The notes under the pieces: generated by a model
Databases searched by the model: none
Told to the model about the DNA's origin: nothing
What the model saw: the letters and a program-made list of their open reading frames with translations, nothing else
Position numbers and translations under genes: made by a program
Shown: positions 51,489 to 61,100 of the stretch, one piece after another
Layout of the letters: each line of letters begins with the position of its first letter
How positions within the stretch are numbered: the stretch's first letter is position 1
DNA from: Luteolibacter ambystomatis
Lineage (GTDB): Bacteria > Verrucomicrobiota > Verrucomicrobiia > Verrucomicrobiales > Akkermansiaceae
DNA length: 64,000 nt
Direction: 5' to 3'
Assembly (NCBI RefSeq): GCF_018137965.1
Contig: NZ_CP073100.1
Coordinates: 2,108,001 to 2,172,000 of the forward strand

Positions 51489-53531
51489 TTACCAGATCCG
51501 CACCCGGTCCTCCGGCTTCACGTACAGCTTGTCACCCGGCCGGATGTTGAAGGCCTCGTACCACGCGTCCACGTTCCGCATCACGAAATTCACGCGCGCG
51601 ACGGCGGGCGAATGCGGATCGGTGTGGAGCTGCTTGACCAGCGCCGCCTCGCGCATCTTCTGCCGCCAGACCTGCGCCCAGCCGAGGAACACGCGCTGGT
51701 CGCCGGTGGTGCCATCGATTACCGGCGCGGGCTTGCCCCCGAGCGAAGCCCGGTAGGCGGCGAGCGCGAGATTGATCCCGCCCATGTCGCCGATGTTCTC
51801 GCCCATCGTCAGCTTGCCGTTGATCTTTTCGCCCGGGAGGATCTCCTCCGATTGGTACTGTGCGCCTAGTTTTTCCGCACGTTCGTTGAACTTCCGCGCG
51901 TCCTCCGCGGTCCACCAGTCCTTCAGCACGCCATCGCCATTCGACTTGCGGCCCTGGTCGTCAAAACCATGGCTGATCTCATGGCCGATCACACCGCCGA
52001 TGCCGCCGTAGTTCACCGCCGGGTCCGCATCGGGATCGAAGAACGGCGGTTGCAGGATCGCCGCCGGGAATACGATCTCGTTCATCGTCGAGTTGTAGTA
52101 GGCATTCACCTTTTGCGGCGGCATGCCCCACTCCTTGCGATCCACCGTCTTGTCCAGGCGGTCGAGATCGTGCTTCCATTCGAAGAGCCCGGAACGGCGG
52201 AGGTTTCCACACAGGTCGTCCGCCTTCACCTCATACGCGGAGTAATCGCGGAACTCATCCGGATAGCCGATCTTCACGCTGATCTTCGCCAGCTTGTCCT
52301 GCGCCGCCTTCTTCGTCTCCGCGCCCATCCAATCGAGCTGGTCGAGACGCTGTGCGAGCGCCTTCCGCACGTTGGCGACCAAGTCCAGCATCTTGGCCTT
52401 CGACTCCGCCGGGAAATAGCGGGCCACATAGACCTTCCCGACCTCCTCGCCCAGCGCCTCATTGGTCGCGGCAACCGCGCGCTTCCAGCGCGCCTGCTGC
52501 TCCGGCTGCCCGGAGAGCGTCTTCGCCCGGAAAGCGAACTGCGCGTCCACGAACGGCTTCGACAAATACGTCGCCGCGGAATCCGCCGTGCCGAACGCCG
52601 CCCAGGCTTTCAGCACGTCCAGCGGCGTCTCCGCGAAGACTTTCGCCTTCTTCGGGAAGGCCGACTTGTCACTGACCACGAGACGTTTGACCGAACCCAA
52701 TCCGCGGACCTCCAGCACGCGCTTGAAATCGTAGCCCTCCGCGAACTTCGCCAGCTCATCGGGCGTCATCGGGTTGTAGGTCTTGTCGCGGTCGCGGAGT
52801 TCCGCGCGTTCCCAGCTCACCTCGGCAAGGCGGGTTTCGAATGCCAGGATGTCCTTCGCGCGCGCCTCCGGCTCCGGCCAGCCGATCAGCTTCAGCATCT
52901 CGACCATGTAGGCCTCATACTTCCCTTTGATCTCCGCAAAGCTGTCCTTGAGATAGTAATCCTTGTCCGGCAGTCCCAGGCCACCCGATCCCGCCGAGAC
53001 ACGGTAGTGCTCCGGGTCCTTCGGATCGGGGCCGATACCAACGCCGAACACGCCGCGGTGGAAGCCGCCCGGATTCGCCAGCACTCCGACGAGGGCCTCA
53101 TGCGTCGCCGCGCCCTTGATCTCCGCGAGATCGGTTTCGATCGGTTTCGCGCCGAGGCTGTTCGCCTTTTCCTCATCCATGTAGGCGGCGAAAAACGCGG
53201 CGATCTTCGCGGTAGCGGCGTCCGGCTTCTTCACCGCGCTTTCCAGAATGTCCTTCACCCGCGCTTCGGACAGGATGCTCAGCGCGTCGAAGTTCCCGAA
53301 CCGCACCCGATCCGGCGGGATCACCGTGCGCTCCACAAACTTGCCATTCGCATATTCGTAGAAGTCATCCCCCGGCTTCACCTCCAGATTCCGCCCGGAA
53401 AGGTCGAAGCCCCACGTCCCGAACCGCGGCGCGGCGGTGGTGACGGTGGGAGCATCCGGCTCGGCGGACACGGAATGGGTGGCAAGCATCAGCGCCGCGA
53501 AGGCGAGGGAGAAACGGGTGTGGAGCTTCAT
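51489..53531 (-). CDS. M13 family zinc endopeptidase (neprilysin/PepO type)
   Basis: 680 aa from ATG 53531. A signal peptide (MKLHTRFSLAFAALMLATHSVSA) suggests periplasmic or extracellular location. The catalytic zinc motif is HEISH (His517, Glu518, His521), and the third ligand lies in GENIGDMGG (Glu578, with Asp582). The start of the mature protein (WGFDLSGRNLEVKPGDDFYEYANGKF) and the end (RVNFVMRNVDAWYEAFNI) are typical. It cleaves oligopeptides. It is convergent with the FG-GAP gene, five bases apart. Confidence 0.94.
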   Translation of the reverse strand: MKLHTRFSLAFAALMLATHSVSAEPDAPTVTTAAPRFGTWGFDLSGRNLEVKPGDDFYEYANGKFVERTVIPPDRVRFGNFDALSILSEARVKDILESAVKKPDAATAKIAAFFAAYMDEEKANSLGAKPIETDLAEIKGAATHEALVGVLANPGGFHRGVFGVGIGPDPKDPEHYRVSAGSGGLGLPDKDYYLKDSFAEIKGKYEAYMVEMLKLIGWPEPEARAKDILAFETRLAEVSWERAELRDRDKTYNPMTPDELAKFAEGYDFKRVLEVRGLGSVKRLVVSDKSAFPKKAKVFAETPLDVLKAWAAFGTADSAATYLSKPFVDAQFAFRAKTLSGQPEQQARWKRAVAATNEALGEEVGKVYVARYFPAESKAKMLDLVANVRKALAQRLDQLDWMGAETKKAAQDKLAKISVKIGYPDEFRDYSAYEVKADDLCGNLRRSGLFEWKHDLDRLDKTVDRKEWGMPPQKVNAYYNSTMNEIVFPAAILQPPFFDPDADPAVNYGGIGGVIGHEISHGFDDQGRKSNGDGVLKDWWTAEDARKFNERAEKLGAQYQSEEILPGEKINGKLTMGENIGDMGGINLALAAYRASLGGKPAPVIDGTTGDQRVFLGWAQVWRQKMREAALVKQLHTDPHSPAVARVNFVMRNVDAWYEAFNIRPGDKLYVKPEDRVRIW

Positions 53532-53626
53532 GAGAACAAACGGACGAAATGAACCGGCGCTACGCAAGCAGGTCCGGGACGGGGTGTCCAGAGGGGGAGA
53601 AGTCTTACAGCTCCACGCAGCCTGCT

Positions 53627-53694
53627 GTAGGACTCGAACCCCGGAACAATTGATGAAGAGTCAACTGCTCTACCAGCAACGCGCTCCCGTCCTA
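53627..53694 (-). pseudogene. Degenerate tRNA-like sequence (Lys-like, CTT loop)
   Basis: The minus strand has a D-arm-like GCGTTGCTGGTAGAGC, an anticodon arm GTTGA-CTCTTCA-TCAAT (anticodon CTT by position) and a T-loop GGTTCGAGTCC. The T-stem and the acceptor do not pair normally. Instead GTAGGAC at one end pairs with GTCCTAC at the other, so it is not a standard cloverleaf. It is a decayed tRNA-Lys, a tRNA-like element or part of a repeat. The TAG in GTAGGAC is the stop codon of the SDR gene. Confidence 0.4.
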
Positions 53695-54519
53695 CCTAGC
53701 CGGTTCGCTGCCGGTCATGGCACGGATGCGCCGGATGAACTCCTGCTCCGGCAGGGATGCCCTGAGCCCGGCCAGCATCGCACTGTCAGCCCCGGCCGGA
53801 TAGCGGAAACCGTCTCCTTCATCCGTTGCCGCCGCGTGGACGGCTTTGGCGACGTCTTCCTCGGTGGTGTAGCCGGTGGGATAGTCCTGCATGGATTGGA
53901 AATAGCGCGCGGCATGTCCGGAGTAGGCCGGGGGAATCGGATGATCACCGGACGCGGCGGAGTTCGCGGCGAAATGAGTCGTGGGAGCGAGTCCCGGCTG
54001 GACGATCTTCACACGGATGCCGAGCACACCCGTTTCATAAGCCAGCGATTCCGAGAAGCCTTCGATGGCATATTTGCTGGCCGTATAGGCGGCGACCAAC
54101 GGCATCGGCGCGATGCCGACACTCGAAGTCACATTGATGATCGTTCCCGATCCGTTCCCGCGCATGTGGGGAATGATGGCGCGGTTGGCCGCCATGACGC
54201 CAAAGGTGTTCGTCTCGAAGAGCTGGCGGATCGCCTCATCCGGCACCGCCTCGTGCGCTCCGAAATAACCGATGCCGGCGTTGTTGACGAACACATCGAT
54301 CTTTCCGAAACGTGCGACACTCTTCCCGATGGCGTCCGCGATGGAGTCGGGTTGTGTCACATCGAGCGGCAGAAGCAGAAGCTGGTCACTGTCTTCGAAC
54401 AATCCCGGTTGAGGCGTGCGCATGGTGGCGATGACGTTCCAGCCGCAAGCGAGAAAGAAGGAAGCGGTCGCCTTGCCGAAGCCGGAGGAGCAGCCGGTGA
54501 TGAGAATGGTGGATGGCAT
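53692..54519 (-). CDS. SDR family oxidoreductase
   Basis: 275 aa from ATG 54519. A classical short-chain dehydrogenase: cofactor motif TGCSSGFGKATASFF (TGxxxGxG), NNAG in VFVNNAGIGYFGA, and catalytic Ser with Tyr-x-x-x-Lys in VTSSVGIAPMPLVAAYTASK. The substrate is unknown. It is divergent from an AraC regulator 100 bases away, the usual arrangement for a regulator and its target. Its stop overlaps the tRNA-like sequence. Confidence 0.9.
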   Translation of the reverse strand: MPSTILITGCSSGFGKATASFFLACGWNVIATMRTPQPGLFEDSDQLLLLPLDVTQPDSIADAIGKSVARFGKIDVFVNNAGIGYFGAHEAVPDEAIRQLFETNTFGVMAANRAIIPHMRGNGSGTIINVTSSVGIAPMPLVAAYTASKYAIEGFSESLAYETGVLGIRVKIVQPGLAPTTHFAANSAASGDHPIPPAYSGHAARYFQSMQDYPTGYTTEEDVAKAVHAAATDEGDGFRYPAGADSAMLAGLRASLPEQEFIRRIRAMTGSEPAR

Positions 54520-54619
54520 GGTTCTGTTTTCGTTTTGGTTTGATCGACGGGATGAAATTAGCAAAAACCAATCGGACTTTCTATAACGCTTAGTCCATAT
54601 TTCATCACAAATAGTCCAG

Positions 54620-55570
54620 ATGGATACCCTTTCCACCATCGTCGCCCTTCTCAAACCCCAGGCCCACGGGGCCAAGCTCGTACACGGCGCGGGGCGCTGG
54701 GGAGTGCGTTACGCCGAGTTCGGACATCCGAGCTATGCGCTGGTGTTGAAAGGACCGTGCTGGCTGGCGGCGGAAGGAGCACCCGCCCGAACGCTGGAAA
54801 CCGGAGATTTCATCCTCTTTCCCGCAACTCCGCGTTTCACGCTGGCCAGTGATGCGAAGGTCCGCCCGAAGCTGCTGGCACCAGTTCCATCCGGACGGCA
54901 GATGGAGGAAGTTGTTCATGGCGACTCCACCATGGAACCTTCTGCCAGCCTGCTGGGTGGTTACTTCATGTTTGATCCGGTCAACGCCTCGATCCTTACC
55001 AGCCTGCTTCCCAAGATGCTGCATTTGCACGCGGGAGATCCTGCCGCCGACAGTCTGGCTCCCCTTGTCGGACTCATCAAACGGGAGGCACTTGGAAATC
55101 GCCCGGGACAATCACTCGTTCTGAATCGCCTGGTCGAAGTCCTGTTGGTCGAAGCCTTGCGATCCGCTCCATCGGAAACAGCCGCAAAAGGGTTGCTGGC
55201 GGGCTTGCAGGATTCGCGTCTCGCCGCCGCATTGCAGGCCATCCACACGCGGCCCGCCCATCCGTGGACGCTGGACACGCTCGCCCGCGAGGCCTCGATG
55301 TCGCGTTCGTCTTTTGCGGAACATTTCGCCCGCGTGATGGAGGTGACGCCGTTGCGTTATCTGCTGCAGTGGCGCCTCACCATGGCCAGGGATCTGTTGA
55401 GCCGGGGGGACATGACCGTTGCGGAAACCGCCCTGGCCGTGGGTTATGAATCGGCCAGCGGCTTCAGCATCGCTTTCAACCGCGAGATAGGTCAGCCGCC
55501 GGTGACCTACAAGGAAAGGTCGAAGAAGACCTCCAACCGTGTCCGGAATCGTGGATGCCGGCCGGGTTGA
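54620..55570 (+). CDS. AraC family transcriptional regulator (Cupin_6 sensor)
   Basis: 316 aa. The N-terminal half is a cupin-type ligand domain (KLVHGAGRWGVRYAEFGHPS ... GDFILFPATPRFTLAS). The C-terminal AraC DNA-binding domain has two helix-turn-helix units (WTLDTLAREASMSRSSFAEH and VAETALAVGYESASGFSIAF, then REIGQPPVTYKER). Likely controls the divergent SDR gene through the 100-base gap, which holds the AT-rich ATAACGCTTAGTCCATATTT segment. A hairpin ends the unit. Confidence 0.9.
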   Translation: MDTLSTIVALLKPQAHGAKLVHGAGRWGVRYAEFGHPSYALVLKGPCWLAAEGAPARTLETGDFILFPATPRFTLASDAKVRPKLLAPVPSGRQMEEVVHGDSTMEPSASLLGGYFMFDPVNASILTSLLPKMLHLHAGDPAADSLAPLVGLIKREALGNRPGQSLVLNRLVEVLLVEALRSAPSETAAKGLLAGLQDSRLAAALQAIHTRPAHPWTLDTLAREASMSRSSFAEHFARVMEVTPLRYLLQWRLTMARDLLSRGDMTVAETALAVGYESASGFSIAFNREIGQPPVTYKERSKKTSNRVRNRGCRPG

Positions 55571-55584
55571 TCAGACCGCGGCTG

Positions 55585-55609
55585 ACAACCGCCAAGACAT
55601 GGCGGTTGT
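55585..55609 (+). terminator. Hairpin after the AraC gene
   Basis: ACAACCGCC (55585-55593) pairs perfectly with GGCGGTTGT (55601-55609) across AAGACAT. Only TTAG follows, so it is a weak terminator candidate. Further along, CCTTGGT (55741-55747) / ACCAAGG (55758-55764) forms a second hairpin just before the next start; the rest of this 216-base gap shows nothing recognisable. Confidence 0.5.
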
Positions 55610-55786
55610 TAGATGGTGCATTGGAAATGCGTGAGCTTCTTCAACTCATCATGACGCCAGCACACGCGAAGACGGGGGTGGCCCGGGCCCGATAGATCTT
55701 GTGACCGCCTGCCACCGCCCATAAAACCGCAGGCTGACAGCCTTGGTGGCAATCCGTACCAAGGCCATCCCCTCCCCAAAGAAATC

Positions 55787-56941
55787 ATGAACTCTCCATT
55801 TCGCAAAGCCGTGATCGTCGCGCTCGGCGCGTCTTATCTGTGTATGCACGCACCGCATGCCCGCGGTGAGGACAAACCCGCCGATGCCAAGCCCAAACAC
55901 GACGCCAAGAAACCCACCGCCGCCTCGTTGGTCGCGGACATGGGCAAGTCCGTCGCCTTCATCGCGCATGCGGCGAAGGACAAGATCAGCGTGAAATCCA
56001 AGGAAGCCCGCCCGTTCTGGAGCGCGCTCCGCGATTGCAGCAAGGCCGTCGACCAGTTGGAAGCCGGCGTGAAGGCCAACGACGAGAACACGCTCAAGGG
56101 GCTCGATGCTCTCGGCGTGAGCGTCCACCAGCTTGCCGCCGCATGGGGCGTGCTCAGCGGTTCCCATGAGGGGGTCGAGGTCACACCCGGCCTCAAATCG
56201 CTCTCGAAGTCCTATGAAACCTTCCTCTTCCACTTCGGCCCATCCGTGGCGCGGAAGAAGATGGGCGGCGAGGTCACCGAAGCCGAAAAGGCGCAACTGG
56301 CGGCGGCACGCGCCGAGGTGAAATCGATCAAGGCCCAGTTGAAGGCCATCGAGAGCAAGGCCAAACCGAAGTCCTATCAGCAGCGGTTCGTCCACGACAT
56401 CGTGGGTCTCTGCGATGAAACCGACAAGGTGACCGGCAACGACCTGAATGCCTATTGTGCGTATCTCTTCCAATACAACCGGCTCAAGTACACCGCCCTC
56501 GCCTACAATTCGCTGGTGGACGACTGGTTCCCGGATTTTTCGAAGGACTGGGGCACGGTGGTGAAGGAAAACAAAACTCCCGGTGCGGGCGAGTTCTCGA
56601 ACACCGCCGTCACCTACTACAAGGACTGGAAATACTCCAGCCAGCCGGTCCACAAGGCGGGAGACTACTACGAGGTGACCGCCTGCGTGTCCGTGATCTC
56701 CGAGTCCGAAGAGGCCACGTATGAATCCTACACCGAGTCCTATTCCGAAGAAACCGCCACCGAGGAATCCGCCGAAGAGCTGGCCCAGGTGACCGAGGAG
56801 GTCTCCATCGATGAAGACGATCATGAATCCTTCGCCGATGAATCGGACGGCACCGACATCGACGAGAGCATGGAGGACGGCTCCGCCGACGAGGATGATG
56901 ACGGCGGTGGAGAAGACGATGGAGACGACGAGGACGAATAA
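55787..56941 (+). CDS. Secreted helical protein with extremely acidic C-terminal tail
   Basis: 384 aa; I do not recognise a family. A signal peptide (MNSPFRKAVIVALGASYLCM ... HARG) precedes a Lys/Ala-rich linker. Residues 40-300 are mostly helical with some Trp/Tyr strands (AEKAQLAAARAEVKSIKAQL, YKDWKYSSQPVHKAGDYYEV). From about residue 300 the tail is rich in Glu, Ser and Thr, then almost pure Asp/Glu/Gly (final 35 residues). The tail could bind calcium or keep the protein extended at the surface. It stands alone with its own terminator. Confidence 0.65.
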   Translation: MNSPFRKAVIVALGASYLCMHAPHARGEDKPADAKPKHDAKKPTAASLVADMGKSVAFIAHAAKDKISVKSKEARPFWSALRDCSKAVDQLEAGVKANDENTLKGLDALGVSVHQLAAAWGVLSGSHEGVEVTPGLKSLSKSYETFLFHFGPSVARKKMGGEVTEAEKAQLAAARAEVKSIKAQLKAIESKAKPKSYQQRFVHDIVGLCDETDKVTGNDLNAYCAYLFQYNRLKYTALAYNSLVDDWFPDFSKDWGTVVKENKTPGAGEFSNTAVTYYKDWKYSSQPVHKAGDYYEVTACVSVISESEEATYESYTESYSEETATEESAEELAQVTEEVSIDEDDHESFADESDGTDIDESMEDGSADEDDDGGGEDDGDDEDE

Positions 56942-56963
56942 TCGTCCCGCATGCTCCGATCCC

Positions 56964-57003
56964 AACACCCCGCGCCGGTTCCGGACAGCGGGGTGTTTTG
57001 TTT
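56964..57003 (+). terminator. Rho-independent terminator
   Basis: AACACCCCGC (56964-56973) pairs perfectly with GCGGGGTGTT (56988-56997) across 14 bases and is followed by TTGTTTT. It ends the acidic-tail gene; the A-side also allows some activity on the other strand for the convergent barrel gene. Confidence 0.8.
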
Positions 57004-57055
57004 TACAAGATCCACCGACCGCACTGAAGAAGCACGCCGCTACGAAAGTGGCTTC

Positions 57056-58120
57056 TCAAAACGTATACGCCACGCCGAGGGAGATCACGAACGCGGAGTC
57101 GAAGGAAAGACTCGCCTCCGACCCTCCGGCGGTGACGTCGAATTGGCTGAGATACTGGTAACGGCCACCGAAGAGAACGGACCAATCGGAGTTGACCTTC
57201 CAATCGGCTGTCGCTCCAAGATAGAAGCCGGGCAGGAAGTCGGACTTCGAGCCGCGGCCGTTGCTGGTCTGGGTACCGAGTCCGGTGACGGTGGTGGCGG
57301 AGTGCATCTCGTAATCGCCATCGGCCCAGCCAAGACTGATGCCCGCTTCGAGAAGCACGTCGAACTTGTCGGTGATCGGGATTTCCAAATACGGCCCGAA
57401 GCTGAGCACCGCGAGATTCACGTCGAGCTCGCGGCTGCCGGTGACGAAGCCGGTGCCACCATTCGAGATGGTGCGGATGGGCTGGTCCCCCAACAGCGGA
57501 CCAGGTCCGTTGAAGGAACCGGTGTAGGGAGCCTGCGGTGGAATGGTGCCGCCGAGATCGAAGGAATCGGTGACGGTGGTCAGACCGGTGAAGACCGCAT
57601 CGTGGTTGCTGATGCCGAGATGGGAATACATGAGTCCGGCCCGGAAACCCCACGTGGCTTTGTGACCATCGAGTCCTGAGAAACCGACCGGACCCATGTC
57701 ACGGTAAGCAAACAGGTCCACGCCGGGATTGGCTCCGCCATCTTCGCGGGCGCTGCCGGTGGCGCGGCTGTTGGTGATGGAGTAGTTGATGGAGCCCGTT
57801 CCCGCCGGGTTGTATTGGCTGGCGTTGTTGTAGGACCAGTTGGTGGTCGCGTTGCCGAGATTGCCGGAGGAGTCGATGTGGACGAAGCCGTCGTCATAGT
57901 CGCGGTTGACGGTGCCGCCGAGTGGCTGCGGAGTGAACGAGCTCTGGAAGGTGCCGAGGCGGGTGAAGTCCGTTTTGATGCCAAGGATCTGCGCGCCGCC
58001 GATGCCGAAACGCCAAGGCGATGTCGGCTCCGGCATCACCATTTCCGACACGGGTTGACCGGCATGCGCCGCAGCGGCCAAGGCGAAGACCGACAGCGGA
58101 AGGAAGCGTGAAGTCATCAT
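57056..58120 (-). CDS. Outer-membrane beta-barrel protein
   Basis: 354 aa. A signal peptide (MMTSRFLPLSVFALAAAAHA) is followed by alternating amphipathic strands, and the chain ends in Phe (SFDSAFVISLGVAYTF), as outer-membrane barrels do. Late strands KFDVLLEAGISLGWADGDYE, GFYLGATADWKVNSDWSVLF and GGRYQYLSQFDV are typical. An Asn/Gly-rich loop occupies residues 80-130. No specific family is recognised. It is 42 bases downstream of the giant adhesin gene on the same strand and could be its outer-membrane partner, although it is not a TpsB-like two-partner transporter. Confidence 0.75.
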   Translation of the reverse strand: MMTSRFLPLSVFALAAAAHAGQPVSEMVMPEPTSPWRFGIGGAQILGIKTDFTRLGTFQSSFTPQPLGGTVNRDYDDGFVHIDSSGNLGNATTNWSYNNASQYNPAGTGSINYSITNSRATGSAREDGGANPGVDLFAYRDMGPVGFSGLDGHKATWGFRAGLMYSHLGISNHDAVFTGLTTVTDSFDLGGTIPPQAPYTGSFNGPGPLLGDQPIRTISNGGTGFVTGSRELDVNLAVLSFGPYLEIPITDKFDVLLEAGISLGWADGDYEMHSATTVTGLGTQTSNGRGSKSDFLPGFYLGATADWKVNSDWSVLFGGRYQYLSQFDVTAGGSEASLSFDSAFVISLGVAYTF

Positions 58121-58162
58121 GGGTCGAAAGGAGGTTGGAAGGATCGATCGGAGCGGCGGAGT

Positions 58163-61100
58163 TCAGGGGACTTCGTTGACGAGGTAGAAGCGGGTGGTCA
58201 CCGAGGGATCGGCGGGCGAGATACTGGTGAACGGAGCGCCATCATCGATCCATTGGGTGCGATTGGCGTTGGCCTGGATCGGCACCGGGCAGTCATACCA
58301 ACTGTTGGGAGCCATGGTGGCGCTATAACGGACGCGGTACCAGTGGCCGGGGATGGAGTCGAACTCCAGCAGAACGGTGCCATTGGCCAGTTTGACGATG
58401 CGTGGTTGGACGCCCGGACCGGGAGGACCGGCGACAGCAGACACGGGCAGGATCTCCACCGTCAGGCCCGGATTGAAGGGATTCGGGAAGGTGCGGGTGC
58501 TGGTGTAGAAGAGGAGTTTGACGGGTACGGTGGCATCAACGGCCACTGGATAGGCATAGTCGACGTAAGGATCCGGAGTGAGGCTGGTGGCATTGTAGAG
58601 ACGCAGGCTCGGATACGCGGCGATGTAGGAAGCGTAGTCGACATGCACGCGGAAGCCATTGATCGGCAGAGGCGTGGTATTGGTCACGTTGACGGTCAGT
58701 TCGAAGAGGCCGGTCTGGCGGTTGAGCACGCCGGTGGTGCCGACCTGGGCCGGGGTCGGCGTGAGCGTGCCGACGGAAACCGGATCGGTATCGCTGTTGT
58801 TGCCGCTGACCGGATCGGGGTTCGAGGAGGAAGCCGTGGCGGTGTTGTTGATGACCGTCCCCGTGGGCACACTGGCGCCGACCTGGGTCACGACTGTGAA
58901 GGCTGCGGAGCCGCCATTGGCCAGCGTGCTGCGGGTGAAGGTCACCGTTCCACTTGCTCCCACCGCCGGATTCAAGATGTTCCAGCCGCCGGGAGCGGTG
59001 GCGGAGACGAAGACCATGTTCGCGGTCGTCGGGAAGGAGACGCTGGGATTGGCCGCGTCCGCCGGACCGAGGTTGCTCAGCGCGAGGGCGAAGGAAACGA
59101 TGCTGCCCTTCGGCGCGGTGGTGGGCGTGGCGGTCACATCCAGCGCGAGATCGGCATTCAAAACGAGGGTATCGTTGTCGGTGGCGCTGTTGTTACCGGG
59201 ATTCGGATCGGTGACGCCCGCCGGAGCCGCGACGGTCGCGGTGTTCGACAGCGTGCCGGAGGCCGAGCCGGAGATGGTCGCGCTGACGGTGTAGGTCACG
59301 GAACCGCCCGCCGGGAGATTGACCGCGGCATTGATATTGCCGGAACCGGAGGTCGCCGGAGGAACGCCACCGCCCGCACCCACTGCCGTCCAGGTGCAGG
59401 TGAGCGAAGCCGGGAACGTATCGGCGACGGTGGCACCGGGCGCATTGCTCGGGCCGGCGTTGCTGGCGGTGATGGTGTAGGTGACGGAACCTCCCGGCTG
59501 GGCGGTGGTGACACCATCGGTCTTCGTGATCGAGAGGTCCGCGCTCGGAGTGAGGGTGTCGGTATCGGTGGCGCTGTTGTTACCGGGATTCGGATCGGTG
59601 ATCCCCGCTGGCACGGCGATGGTGGCGGTATTCGACAGCGAGCCGGTGGCGGCGGCAGAGATGGCTGCGTTGACGGTGTAGGTGACCGAGCCGCCCGCAG
59701 GGAGATTGACCGCGGCATTGATATTGCCGGAACCGGAGGTCGCCGGAGGAACCCCTCCCCCTGCTCCCACCGCCGTCCAGGTGCAGGTGAGCGAAGCCGG
59801 GAACGTATCGGCGAGGGTGGCACCGATGACGTCATTGGGACCGGCGTTGCTGGCGGTGATGGTGTAGGTGACAGAGCCGCCGGGCGTGGCGGTGGTGACT
59901 CCATCGGTCTTGGTGATCGAGAGATCCGCGAAAACCGGAGGGGTTTTAACAAGTACCGCGTCATTGCCGAGGCCATTCCCATCGGTGTATTTCACCGTGA
60001 AACCCAATCCTGAAATATTGGTCGCGGCATTCTCCGCCAATCCCGAGAACGTGCCGGTGATGGCGTCGGACAAATCGTTGTCCACGATCTTGTGGACGGT
60101 GTTGTCCGCCGGAGTGTACCCGCCGAGCAAGCTCGCATCCAGCACCGCGGAGTTCAGATTCACGGTGCCGGTCACGCCCACCTGGCCGAGCTGCCCCGCA
60201 CCAGTGCCCGAGATCTGCGTGGTGAGCTGGCCGCTCGCCGCGAATGCCAGATTGCCGGAAACCGTGAGCTTTCTGGAAGCGAGATTCAGCGTCCTCAGCG
60301 TCACCGTCGGAGCGGTCGCCGTCATGTCGCCGGTCATTTGCAGGGAGGTGACCGAGATGTTGCTCCCGGCTGTCGGCCCGGTGTTGGAAAGGACGCCGCC
60401 GTTGGACTTGATGGTGTCCAGCGTCATCGGTCCGCTGGTCAGGTTCGTCTTTCCGGCACCGTCCAGCACTCTGGCATTCAAGGGCGCGGTGCCGGTATCG
60501 ATGGTCTTGCCCACCGCCAGGGTGAGGACTCCCGCTCCGGCGTCGCGCTGGGCGTCGATCACCCCTGCGGCGAGGACATCGTTGGCCGTGAGGTTCAGGA
60601 TGCCGTTGTTGGTGGTGATGTTGGCATTGATCAGGATGCTGCGCCCGGCCTGCAATGTCAGCGTCCCCGCACCGGTGCCGGTGACATTGATGGCATCGGT
60701 GACGGTCAGGTCGGTATTGGCCTGGAGGATCAGGTTCGTGCCGCCACCGATCGCATTGGCGATGAAGGACGGGTCCACCGTAACGGTGGCGGTTGGCTGC
60801 GAGGAATAGATCAGCGAGCCGGGACCCGTGCCGGTGAGGAGGCGGACCTTGCCATTGGCCTCTTGATTGAAGCCAACGAGCACGTTGCCGTTGTAGATGT
60901 CCTCCACGGCATACGAAGCTCCACCGAAGGTGCCCGCGCCCATCACGCTGTTGGCGGCGCTGATCGTGCCGGCATTGTTGGAGGTCTTGCCGGTGGTTCC
61001 GCTCACCCACGTACCCGCGCCGACCGTGTTGGCACCGGAGTGGAAGTTGGCGGTTACGAGAACGAAGTCGCCGCTGGCGAGAATCCGGGGATTGTCATTG

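Noticed and set aside
58121-58140. Shine-Dalgarno for the beta-barrel gene
   Set aside because: The AGGAGG lies on the plus strand, so the mRNA of the minus-strand gene carries CCTCC, the anti-SD sense; it is not a ribosome binding site.
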